Positions 36,351 to 44,478 of a stretch of 64,000 nucleotides of DNA are shown here, one piece after another. The position numbers were made by a program, and so were the translations under genes. This DNA is from Planctomycetaceae bacterium (GTDB taxonomy: Bacteria > Planctomycetota > Planctomycetia > Pirellulales > Pirellulaceae), in NCBI GenBank assembly GCA_016794985.1, contig JAEUIQ010000019.1:102387-166386 (forward strand). The letters are read 5' to 3'. Every line of letters begins with the position of its first letter. The first letter of the stretch is position 1. The notes under the pieces were generated by a model. That model did no database searches. It was not told the origin of the DNA and worked only from the letters and a program-made list of their open reading frames with translations.

Positions 36351-37541
36351 TTAGGGAGTGATAGCGCCGTTGCTCGCTCCCAAATCATCCAACAACTTGC
36401 GAATCTTGCGATGGGTACGTTCGGTCTGACGAACAACCAGCTTTTTGCCAACGCATGAAATCGTTGCCGTACCGCCATTTTTTTCCCACGAATCGGGTTC
36501 GACTTGAGTCATTATCAAATTTGCAACTTCGCTGAACCGGATCTGCTCTTCGCTCGGGCCATGATTCTTGACAAACGTCTCGATCGATTGTTGCAACAGG
36601 CCCAAGTCCATTCCAGCGGTAGGCCCGCCTGCTCCTGGTCCCGATCCCATTCCGACCTGACCAAGCTCCGCTAATTGCCTGATAATTGGCTCCGCCGAAT
36701 ATTCCGGTGATACAACGACCGAATCAAACACAAAATCGGCTTGGTAGATCACCAGACTCAACTCTTGTTCGGCAACTTCCTGCGTCGTGATTACCAAAAT
36801 GCCGTCGCGAATCTGGTAAGTCAATTGCAGCTCTTCGAGTGAAATCTCCAACATGGTCGCTAAACTGGAATTCTCGATCGACCAATTAAATTCTCCACTC
36901 TCCGGATCAATTCCCGCTTCCTCCAGCCGCCTTCTATCTATCAAGCAACCATATTCGACTACCTGCGAAAGTTGATCAGCAAGAGAAGAAATGCTGCCCC
37001 CAACCATTGACGGGGCCAATCGCTCCTCCAAACTCTGACGAGTCCGGGCGTTTCGAGTTTCGCGGGAAGGTGAGTTGCCACTCGCCGGAATTGCACTGTG
37101 CAACATCGGCGGACTGTTCGCAAAAGGATCATTCGGATCTTGCAGTCCAGCGGTTTTCTCGGGCTCGGTCGGCGGCGTATCTTGTGCCGTCATCGGCGGA
37201 GCTAACTGGATTCGACCACCCGTCGGCCAAAAACTAACAAACATCACCAGCACCATAAACGCTGAAGTCACTGAAGCCGTTGCCGCACGCATCATCCATC
37301 TCCGATATCGTCGCCGTGAAACTGAAGAGAACTGTGCCGCCAACCCAGCGGCATCACCAAATTCTGCCAAGGCTTGCTGAATCGCGTCGTCACGACTCAG
37401 ACCCTCGGCCTGCAAATCAACCAACCGTTCATCCAGATGCTGCTGAAGTTCTTCGGCAATCTCGGCCCTTTGCTCGGGACGCAACCGCAACATCGAACCC
37501 AACAGCGTCAAATAGTGTTCGAACTCTCGTTCAGACATCAT
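36351..37541 (-). CDS. HAAS-domain membrane protein with STN-like sensor domain
   Basis: A 396-residue protein. Residues 1-75 form the helical HAAS-type domain (FEHYLTLLGSMLRLRPEQRA, EELQQHLDERL, ALAEFGDAAGLAAQF) that regularly pairs with PadR regulators. One membrane helix (about 88-108) follows, then a Pro/Thr linker and an exported domain with CLIDRRRLEEAGIDPESGE, LTYQIRDGILVITTQEVAE and VRQTERTHRKIRKLLDDL. Adjacent ATGs at 37541 and 37538 are both possible. It lies 40 bp behind padR. The likely role is to convey an envelope state to the PadR repressor; the ligand is unknown. Confidence 0.8.
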   Translation of the reverse strand: MMSEREFEHYLTLLGSMLRLRPEQRAEIAEELQQHLDERLVDLQAEGLSRDDAIQQALAEFGDAAGLAAQFSSVSRRRYRRWMMRAATASVTSAFMVLVMFVSFWPTGGRIQLAPPMTAQDTPPTEPEKTAGLQDPNDPFANSPPMLHSAIPASGNSPSRETRNARTRQSLEERLAPSMVGGSISSLADQLSQVVEYGCLIDRRRLEEAGIDPESGEFNWSIENSSLATMLEISLEELQLTYQIRDGILVITTQEVAEQELSLVIYQADFVFDSVVVSPEYSAEPIIRQLAELGQVGMGSGPGAGGPTAGMDLGLLQQSIETFVKNHGPSEEQIRFSEVANLIMTQVEPDSWEKNGGTATISCVGKKLVVRQTERTHRKIRKLLDDLGASNGAITP

Positions 37542-37581
37542 GCCGCTCCTGCAAAAAGCCCCCGAAAAGCACAACTAATCT

Positions 37582-37965
37582 TTAACTCTGTGGTGCCGGA
37601 GCCGGGGCCGAGGCTGAGGCCGGAACCACCAACTGGATTTCATTCAACAGTCGCGTGATGCAACTCGCGTATTGTTGCCATAACTCCGCCTGCTTGACTA
37701 ACTTCTTGCGTCCCTTCGCCGTCAACTCGTACCACTTGCGCCGGCGGCCCGTCGTTTCGTCCCAACGACTACTAACCAAGCCGGCTTCCTCCAAACGATG
37801 CAGCAACGGATACATCGTTCCCGCCGAGAGTTTGATTTGCTGCTGACTGTTGTCGCTGAGCGCCTTTTGCAAGAGGTAGCCATATTTGGGCGACTGAGCC
37901 AAAACACTCAGCACCATCAAATCCAAACTTCCCCGCAGCAACTCACTTTCAATTTGATCCGCCAT
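37582..37965 (-). CDS. PadR-family transcriptional regulator
   Basis: A 127-residue winged-helix regulator: LLRGSLDLMVLSVLAQSPKYGYLLQK, then SAGTMYPLLHRLEEAGLVSSRW with the recognition helix, the wing ETTGRRRKWYELTAKG and a short C-terminal dimerisation helix ending in an Ala/Pro tail. The ATG at 37965 is used; the longer frame would run through the operator. It heads the operon with the two STN-like proteins and probably represses it through the dyad just upstream. Confidence 0.93.
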   Translation of the reverse strand: MADQIESELLRGSLDLMVLSVLAQSPKYGYLLQKALSDNSQQQIKLSAGTMYPLLHRLEEAGLVSSRWDETTGRRRKWYELTAKGRKKLVKQAELWQQYASCITRLLNEIQLVVPASASAPAPAPQS

Positions 37966-38006
37966 CGCAATGCCTGTCTTCCTAACCGAGCCCCACGTCC
38001 TTTTTG

Positions 38007-38042
38007 ATGTATCGACAAACAATATATCGGAACGCGATACAT
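38007..38042. promoter_or_regulatory. Likely PadR operator
   Basis: Three half-sites: ATGTATCG (38007-38014), ATATATCG (38022-38029) and the inverted CGATACAT (38035-38042). The last two form a near-perfect dyad with a 5-bp spacer, and the first and third are exact inverse complements. The AT-rich ends with a central CG core and the place 40-80 bp before padR fit autoregulation. Confidence 0.6.
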
Positions 38043-38244
38043 AAGTCAAGGCACCAAATCCGCGTAATTCCCAGTGCAGGCGAATCGCTGGATTTCAAAA
38101 TAGAGCGACCTGGCAAAATAGTCGCATCGGGCAAATGTCGTGGATGGCGGCCAATTTGCTGAATAATCGGAAAAAGCCGAAAGAATCGCCTATCCGGGTT
38201 CGATAACTGTCCTAGGAACAACTCTCCACGAAGGAACCTTTCCT

Positions 38245-38817
38245 ATGCACAAGCGAATCGTCACCTCGATCCTGATGTTGGGATTGGGCTTGTCGGTCCT
38301 CCCAGCGACTGGCTGTTTTTATTCGACAGGTCCATCACTCGGCTTGTTGTCGGTCCCGGTACCGGTGACACCGTATATGCAGAAGATCAAAGAGGATCAA
38401 CACGAAATTGACCTCCGGTACGCCAAAGTCCCGATCTTGGGCCCGATCACTCCTGGTGCGCCAACGGCCGCGATGGACCCACCTTCCGATCATGAGGTCA
38501 TGGCGGCTCTGGAGCGAGCTCGACCGCTACAAGGTGGTGTGCCGTTCCTCCACGAAGTTCAACGTAGCAATGTTCGGATCGTCAAGGAAAAGATCGCGGA
38601 CTACATTGATGAGCCGCGGGTACTGCCGCTGGTTGGCCCCGTGCAGCTGCACCATGTTCATTACAAATGCACCGTGTACTTCACGGAGCGAAAAATCGTA
38701 GGCTATCCGATCCCACACACTTTGACTGACGACGAGGCCGTCGAAGTGTTGTACATCGACCACAATCACTTGCATCAAGTTGGCAATGTGAATTACGGTC
38801 CCACCAGCAACTACTAA
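38245..38817 (+). CDS. Small lipoprotein
   Basis: A 190-residue exported lipoprotein. The signal peptide ends in PATGC (Cys about 24). The mature part has no repeats and predicts a compact alpha/beta fold with FLHEVQRSNVRIVKEKIADY, LVGPVQLHHVHYKCTVYFTE and a VLYIDHNHLHQVG C-terminus, His-rich. I do not recognise a named family. It is monocistronic, with its own terminator 40 bp after the stop. Confidence 0.78.
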   Translation: MHKRIVTSILMLGLGLSVLPATGCFYSTGPSLGLLSVPVPVTPYMQKIKEDQHEIDLRYAKVPILGPITPGAPTAAMDPPSDHEVMAALERARPLQGGVPFLHEVQRSNVRIVKEKIADYIDEPRVLPLVGPVQLHHVHYKCTVYFTERKIVGYPIPHTLTDDEAVEVLYIDHNHLHQVGNVNYGPTSNY

Positions 38818-38856
38818 GCGATCAAGTTCCTACGCCTTGAGTTGTTCGACACACGG

Positions 38857-38893
38857 AGAACGCCCGACACCTTTGTTGGGCGTTCTTTTTTTA
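38857..38893 (+). terminator. Rho-independent terminator of the small lipoprotein gene
   Basis: The stem AGAACGCCCGAC / GTTGGGCGTTCT with a 6-nt loop is followed by a run of seven Ts. Strong and unambiguous. Confidence 0.9.
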
Positions 38894-38926
38894 TGTCGTT
38901 AGAGCCGACTTGTTGATTCTACGAAT

Positions 38927-40105
38927 CTACAAACCAAGCAACCATCGATACAGTTCAGCGCTCCATAGCCACGCAATAAGCCACGAAAGTAATTGGGCGA
39001 ACAAATAGGCCAGGGCCGCAATGCTGAAAATTTCCAATCCGTACATGGTCATCGTCAATCCCCGACTGGCTCCCAGCTTAAAAAGCGTTTCCATCTCTTG
39101 TTGACGAATCTGAATCGAAAGCCCAATGACCAGCGCAAATAAAAGAACGGTGGCCGATCCCACAAACGCGCTCACAGCAACCAACAAATTCTGCACCTGC
39201 AACAAGACATCCAACAACTCGCGAATCGCGTCGGGAGCAAATACCACTTGCAGGTCGTTCTGCTTCAAAGCCAACCCCGCACACAGGTCCTGCGTCCGTT
39301 TGCGATCGTCCAACAAGACGATGGCAGTGATCGGAAAATCTGCCATGTCGCCGTGAAAATGAAATGACGCCAAGTTTTCATCAGTCACCACGGTGTAAGG
39401 CAAAACCGCCGCAGAGGCGACTGTCCCTTCGCGACTTCGTTCAAGTACCAAATTTGGATCATTGCTTGTGGCGACCTCTGTATGACCATGCCCCAAGTTT
39501 TCGATGACCCAAGTTGTCTTGAGATCGACAAACACGGCTTCGTCGTCAGCGCTTGAGCTCGGCTGCAATACGCCCACGATTCGAAGCTGCAACGGATAAT
39601 CTGCAGCGATGTTCAAGAAACTGCGTGGGCTAGAAATCAGCGTATCGCCAACTCCTAGTTCGAGTTCGCGGGCCACCTCGCTTCCAATCACGCAATCGCC
39701 CAATCGCCCGAATGCCTCGCCGTGTTGGAGCTCACGCCCCCGTAGCGAAAAGTACTCCAAATGGGTGCCAACGATGGGAAAATCACCAGCCTGAAAGCGA
39801 ACATGCAACGGCACACAACGTTCGAAGCCAGCCTGCTGGAATGCTTGCCACCTTCCAAACTTCAGCGGCGACGCTTGCGACGGACGAAAATACAGTGCAT
39901 GGAGAACCAGTTCCAACGAACCGCCCTGACTTCCGAAAACGACCGGCGTTTCACGGGCCCGTCGTTCGAGTTGACGTTGCACGGCGGGCATCACTTGAGA
40001 CAACACCAGCGGCACCAAGCAGCCAATGACCAAACAGCCAACGAGAATCACCGTTCGCCGCCAATGAAATGCCATATGCGCGAAGACCAAAACCCAAGCT
40101 CTCAT
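38927..40105 (-). CDS. ABC transporter permease, FtsX/LolC type
   Basis: A 392-residue permease: N-terminal helix (about residues 16-37), an exported domain up to about 265, then three helices (about 270-298, 320-345 and 360-385). IRQQEMETLFKLGASRGLTM in the cytoplasmic loop is the FtsX signature. The ATG at 40105 overlaps the ATPase stop as ATGA. It forms an ABC unit with the ATPase upstream. The substrate is unknown; lipoprotein or lipid extrusion would fit the family. Confidence 0.9.
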   Translation of the reverse strand: MRAWVLVFAHMAFHWRRTVILVGCLVIGCLVPLVLSQVMPAVQRQLERRARETPVVFGSQGGSLELVLHALYFRPSQASPLKFGRWQAFQQAGFERCVPLHVRFQAGDFPIVGTHLEYFSLRGRELQHGEAFGRLGDCVIGSEVARELELGVGDTLISSPRSFLNIAADYPLQLRIVGVLQPSSSADDEAVFVDLKTTWVIENLGHGHTEVATSNDPNLVLERSREGTVASAAVLPYTVVTDENLASFHFHGDMADFPITAIVLLDDRKRTQDLCAGLALKQNDLQVVFAPDAIRELLDVLLQVQNLLVAVSAFVGSATVLLFALVIGLSIQIRQQEMETLFKLGASRGLTMTMYGLEIFSIAALAYLFAQLLSWLIAWLWSAELYRWLLGL

Positions 40106-40812
40106 TGACGCACCTCTGTCTGCCCCGCCTCTTCCGAGCGACCACACCAGGCTTGAAAATCAACCGTGTGTGAAAAACTCGCGGTCAGCGATACGTCGTG
40201 CGTCACCATGATCAAGGTCGCTCGGGAAACTTCGGCTTGCTGATGCAACAAATCAACGATCCGACGTTTGTTTTCTGGGTCCAAGTTCCCGGTCGGTTCA
40301 TCAGCAAGCAACCACTTCGGTTGCGTAATCAGAGCCCGGCAGATCGCGACGCGTTGCTGCTCGCCCTGCGACAACCTTTGAACCGGCCGATGCAAAAGAT
40401 GCGTCAGCCCAACGCTGGCAGCCAAGTGCTCCAAGCGAAGTCGAACCGAATCATCGAAACGAAGTGAGCGATTGATGGTATAGGGGAGCAGAATGTTTTT
40501 TGCGACATTCAGATACTCGATGAGTTCAAATCGCTGAAAAACCAAGCCAACGTGCGCGGCACGAAAATCGCGGCGAGCCGCATCCGACAACTCGGTTACC
40601 CGAACCTCACCAAGTTCGATTTGCCCACTTTGAGGCACCATGATCCCAGCCAACAAGTGAAGTAGTGTCGTCTTCCCAGAACCACTCGGACCCACGATGG
40701 CCACACGAGCGGAATCCGGAACATCCCAAGCGGGAATTTGCAAGCGAAACTCCGGCTGCATTCGCGCGGTCGCCATCTGATAGCGAAATACAAGATCGCG
40801 AATTCGAATCAT
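40102..40812 (-). CDS. ABC transporter ATP-binding protein, LolD type
   Basis: A 236-residue ATPase. Walker A GPSGSGKT lies at about residues 40-47, followed by Q-loop VFQRFEL, signature LSQGEQQR (Gln instead of the usual Gly), Walker B LLADEP and the H-loop VTHD. TGNLDPEN places it in the LolD/MacB/FtsE branch. It overlaps its neighbours by 4 bp on each side, so the three genes are translationally coupled. Confidence 0.93.
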   Translation of the reverse strand: MIRIRDLVFRYQMATARMQPEFRLQIPAWDVPDSARVAIVGPSGSGKTTLLHLLAGIMVPQSGQIELGEVRVTELSDAARRDFRAAHVGLVFQRFELIEYLNVAKNILLPYTINRSLRFDDSVRLRLEHLAASVGLTHLLHRPVQRLSQGEQQRVAICRALITQPKWLLADEPTGNLDPENKRRIVDLLHQQAEVSRATLIMVTHDVSLTASFSHTVDFQAWCGRSEEAGQTEVRQ

Positions 40813-42737
40813 CCGCTGCTCCGACTGGGACGGAATCGGTTGGGACGCGGTTGAACGGTCCCCGTAGTTTGAGACTCGATCTCCAAATCGATGATCTTCC
40901 AGTGGCCGTCATGGTCGGCGATCGTCAGCAGGGCCTGATATTGATTTGTCCGCTGGTGCGAATGCCCCCAGTGTTCCAACAGTCCCGTCAATTTCCATTG
41001 GACCCGCCGTTGAAACACCGCTCCGGTCGACTTGTTGAGATCCAAAGATTCGAGAACTAGTTTCTGCGAAGGCAGCGATAAACCCTCGTTTACCGCTTCC
41101 ACGTTCAGGACCTCAACCGACTCGATTCGCGAAACGGTGCCGCCTTGTTCTTCAACTTGGAGATCGCGTAGAAGTTGCAAATACAAGTCACGCAGCTTGG
41201 CACCTGCCACACAGTTCTCCATCGCAGAGTAGATCTCCGCATCTTGCACAAAATCAAAGGCTCGATACAAGCTTTCGAGTGCGTTTTTTGCCGCGGCATC
41301 CCCAGAAGACGCTTGGACGTTCGGCGGTGTCTTGCCAAACCACTCCCCGCGTGTCTGCCAACCCAGATACCATGTGCCGATCCAAACGATCAAAACACTT
41401 GCGTACAAAGCGACTCTTCCTCGACGATGGACGAACCACCCAATTAGAAGTCCCATTGCGATCGCCGCAAGTGACAAGAGCACGATTCCCCCAAGCGGAA
41501 ACGGCACCGCAATAAGATCGCTGGAATTGACGGGCACCGGCTTTACAGGATCGGGAGCCTTTACCACGCCGGAATTCTTCCACAACAATCGATTCTCAGC
41601 CAGTTGTCGCGAAAACACTTGGGTTTGCACTTCTTCACCGAAGAACATGTAACCTTGAACGGATTGAAGTCCATACCCAAACTTATCCCAACTCAATTGG
41701 ATTTCGCGAGGAACGTCTCGATATGGATACGCAAAACTGACGCCGACTCGACCGTTCGCCATACTGATCCGCTCCACTTCACGTCGCAACGCAAAGTCCC
41801 GCTGATCAGCCGGAAAGAAATCCACACTCTGGATTTGTGCGGGCACTTCCAATCCATTGATCGCAACTTGATTGCCCGTCGCGAAATACTTCCGAATCCG
41901 CTGTTCAGCCGCGATCATTTCGTCACGCTGCAAGAAGTCAGGGTCGGCACTTTGGATCTCAAATAAGGTTGCCAGTACATTGAGTGGTATCAGTAGCTCC
42001 ACGCGAAGCTGGCGCGGTTCAACATACGCCCATAAGTAGGTCGCCCCAAAGTTTGTTACTCCCAACAATCGTTCGTCTTGTCGAGACAACCAAGCGAGTT
42101 TCTCTGCGTCGGAAGCCGATTGCGTCGGTACTGGACTCTCCCAGTCCAAATCCACGGTCATGGGCGAATCCAGGCGAAGCTTACCCTTCAAAGGCAAATC
42201 CGACTCGCCTTGGAACAACTCCAAGGACAACTCAGCAGGGTAGAGAAAGTTCTCATCGACGACGGAGTGGCGAATGGTAAAAGTATCCAGCCGGACGTCG
42301 GGACTATGATACTCGTACGTAAAGTTCATCCGACGCCGAACCAAATGGAACTCCGTGGCGCCATCTTTGAAGAGCGGATCATCGAAAGGATACGGTCCCT
42401 CGTCAACCAATACCGCGGTCAGGCGTTTCCCGTGGACGTCGATTACCTGCAACTGCTGGGCGATGAACTTCTTATGATACTCGTAGTTCTCGCGCAGTTG
42501 TTCCGGGGAAAACAATCCCTGCTCGCTGGCTTCCATGCCATGCAACCAAACCAAATCGTCGCTAAATTGTCCAAGGACCATGCGCACCCGATTGGGCGTG
42601 ACATAGATCTTCGCATCAATCCGCGATGCAGGATCGTTCGCAACGTGACTTGCCAAGTCGCGAGCATGAACACTCGAACACCACTGGACGAATCCCAACA
42701 GCAACAACAACCATAGTTTACGAATTGCCGTGGGCAT
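40809..42737 (-). CDS. Large secreted/membrane partner of an ABC unit
   Basis: A 642-residue protein with a signal peptide (residues 1-25), a beta-rich exported domain of about 390 residues beginning IDAKIYVTPNRVRMVLGQF, two closely spaced membrane helices (about 418-442 and 450-468) and a C-terminal exported or cytoplasmic alpha/beta domain of about 165 residues. I do not recognise the family. It overlaps the ATPase gene by 4 bp and is the first gene of the operon, so it likely works with the LolD/FtsX-type transporter. Confidence 0.75.
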   Translation of the reverse strand: MPTAIRKLWLLLLLGFVQWCSSVHARDLASHVANDPASRIDAKIYVTPNRVRMVLGQFSDDLVWLHGMEASEQGLFSPEQLRENYEYHKKFIAQQLQVIDVHGKRLTAVLVDEGPYPFDDPLFKDGATEFHLVRRRMNFTYEYHSPDVRLDTFTIRHSVVDENFLYPAELSLELFQGESDLPLKGKLRLDSPMTVDLDWESPVPTQSASDAEKLAWLSRQDERLLGVTNFGATYLWAYVEPRQLRVELLIPLNVLATLFEIQSADPDFLQRDEMIAAEQRIRKYFATGNQVAINGLEVPAQIQSVDFFPADQRDFALRREVERISMANGRVGVSFAYPYRDVPREIQLSWDKFGYGLQSVQGYMFFGEEVQTQVFSRQLAENRLLWKNSGVVKAPDPVKPVPVNSSDLIAVPFPLGGIVLLSLAAIAMGLLIGWFVHRRGRVALYASVLIVWIGTWYLGWQTRGEWFGKTPPNVQASSGDAAAKNALESLYRAFDFVQDAEIYSAMENCVAGAKLRDLYLQLLRDLQVEEQGGTVSRIESVEVLNVEAVNEGLSLPSQKLVLESLDLNKSTGAVFQRRVQWKLTGLLEHWGHSHQRTNQYQALLTIADHDGHWKIIDLEIESQTTGTVQPRPNRFRPSRSSG

Positions 42738-42755
42738 GGCAGAACCGCCCCAACC

Positions 42756-43976
42756 TTATCGTGGCTTCTTCTTTGGAGGTGTCGCTTTTGATGCTGGCGC
42801 GTTCTTCTTTGAGGCCGATTCCATCGGCTTCAACGGTTTGCCCGATTTATGGGGTTGCGTGGGTTCCGTTTTTTTCGCGACCGGTTTAGCCACGGGTTTT
42901 TCCGGCTGTTTCGGTGAGGGCTTCACGGATGGTTTGGGCCCATTTCCGGTAGTTTTTGCCGAGGTCGCTGTCGACTTGTTTCCACTCGGAGGCGTAGCAA
43001 CCTGCTTCTTGTCACCTCCAGGAGCCGACTTGTTAGGACTGCCCGCAGACGAAGGCGGGGACTTGGTCGCCACAGGTTTCACCGCCGCAGTTTTGGCGTC
43101 AGGCGATTTCCCCTCGTTGGACTTGGTCAAGTGGCTTTTCGCGTCCTGGGCGCCAGGCTTCCCGGAAAGCGTGGGCTTCTTTTCGGCCTCCGAAGACTTC
43201 GCACCATCGCCGGACTTTTTACCAAGCGCGTGCTTGGCATCAACTGGTTTTTCAACCGCTGGCGGCTCGGTGCTCGACTTGGCAGCCTTCTTCGCGGCAG
43301 CATCCGCCGCTTCCAAACGTTTGACAGCTTCGGGATTAATTTCCTTCAAACAAGCTAACACCTGCTTGTCACGCGGTTTGTTCTTGAAATCAACGGCCAA
43401 TTGATGGACGGTCGAGAAAAACTCCGGCCCCTTCGTTTTGGGAACGGCACGTTCAAACCCAGGGACAACCCCGGATTCTTTCTCCTTCGGTGTTAACAAA
43501 CCTAAGGCATCCGCCAAGTCCAAGGTCGCGCCTGACGTTGGGATCTTGTGACCACCAAAGGAGTTTTGAACCAAATAAGCCACCACAAAGGGCGTGATGC
43601 CCTTGTATTTTTCTAACTGTGCCACGGCCTTGCCTTGGTTTTCCTTAATCAAGAAATCCAAATCGAAGGAATAGTGGGTCTCGAACAACGAATGCAAGAG
43701 CTGCTTCAAATGTTCGATCGCGGGCAAGGGATCAACAAGCGACGCTGCCGCCTCACAGAGCTCTTGGTTCGTGGTCACTCGGACTTCATTCCAATCCGAA
43801 TACTGTTCCAATCGAGCAAATGCCTCGTCAGCCGCCGTAAACTGTGCGTTTTCCAACAGACAGGCGTACAACAAGTTCTCCAAGACACTTCTTCCGGCGG
43901 GAGGAGAAACTGCGGGATATTGTTTCTTGGCGACTTTGACCAGTTTGGCGATGATGTTCGCCCGATTCTCACTCAT
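42756..43976 (-). CDS. Degenerate HhH-GPD-like protein with Lys/Pro/Ala-rich tail
   Basis: A 406-residue protein. Residues 1-185 are helical; LEKYKGITPFVVAYLVQNSF followed by PTSGATLDLADALGLL looks like the helix-hairpin-helix/GPD half of endonuclease III-type glycosylases. The catalytic lysine after the hairpin and the expected D-T-H-V aspartate are not evident, so an enzyme is doubtful. Residues about 215-406 are an extreme Lys/Pro/Ala/Ser tail resembling histone H1 or bacterial H1-like proteins. It lies 11 bp downstream of rbfA at the end of the nusA operon. The glycosylase-fold assignment is tentative. Confidence 0.7.
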   Translation of the reverse strand: MSENRANIIAKLVKVAKKQYPAVSPPAGRSVLENLLYACLLENAQFTAADEAFARLEQYSDWNEVRVTTNQELCEAAASLVDPLPAIEHLKQLLHSLFETHYSFDLDFLIKENQGKAVAQLEKYKGITPFVVAYLVQNSFGGHKIPTSGATLDLADALGLLTPKEKESGVVPGFERAVPKTKGPEFFSTVHQLAVDFKNKPRDKQVLACLKEINPEAVKRLEAADAAAKKAAKSSTEPPAVEKPVDAKHALGKKSGDGAKSSEAEKKPTLSGKPGAQDAKSHLTKSNEGKSPDAKTAAVKPVATKSPPSSAGSPNKSAPGGDKKQVATPPSGNKSTATSAKTTGNGPKPSVKPSPKQPEKPVAKPVAKKTEPTQPHKSGKPLKPMESASKKNAPASKATPPKKKPR

Positions 43977-43987
43977 GCAACAACTTT

Positions 43988-44419
43988 CTACGGTGAAGCC
44001 GTGGAATTTGGATCGATTTCAGAATCTTCGGGAAGTACCGGGACCTCCGACGACCTTTCGTCTTCATGGAGCCCACCTTCGCGACGAATCTCATTCAATA
44101 GTTCCGCTACTTTCAGCGAGTTCTTTACACCTTTGTCGATTTCGAAAGAGAGCTTGGGAATGTACCGCGTATCAATTCGCTGCCCGACTTTTTGTTGCAA
44201 GAAACCCGCCGAGTTTCGTAAACCAAACAAACACAAGTTTTCCTTGGCTTCGTCACCCATGACGGAAACAAAGATTTTCGCGTTTCGCATATCGCCGGAA
44301 ACCTCGACGCGGGTGACCGTGACATCGCGAACGCGCGGGTCCCTAATTTCCAACAAAATCGCCGTACTGACGACTTCGCGAATCGCTTCGGCGGCTTTCA
44401 ATACTCGTCGTGAACTCAT
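43988..44419 (-). CDS. rbfA: Ribosome-binding factor A
   Basis: A 143-residue KH-fold factor for 16S rRNA 5'-end maturation. RVLKAAEAIREVVSTAILLEIRDPRV opens the domain, VTVTRVEVSGDMRNAKIFVSV is the central sheet and LSFEIDKGVKNSLKVAELLNEIR the end of the fold; a short acidic tail follows. The infB-rbfA order is the usual one. Confidence 0.95.
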   Translation of the reverse strand: MSSRRVLKAAEAIREVVSTAILLEIRDPRVRDVTVTRVEVSGDMRNAKIFVSVMGDEAKENLCLFGLRNSAGFLQQKVGQRIDTRYIPKLSFEIDKGVKNSLKVAELLNEIRREGGLHEDERSSEVPVLPEDSEIDPNSTASP

Positions 44420-44478
44420 GATCTCTACAGGGCGGAGGAATACGTCATAACCAATGACTTCGTTGTCGGATGTCCCGA

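Noticed and set aside
38820..42737. Part of the PadR operon
   Set aside because: A strong terminator and the opposite-strand lipoprotein gene separate the two minus-strand blocks.
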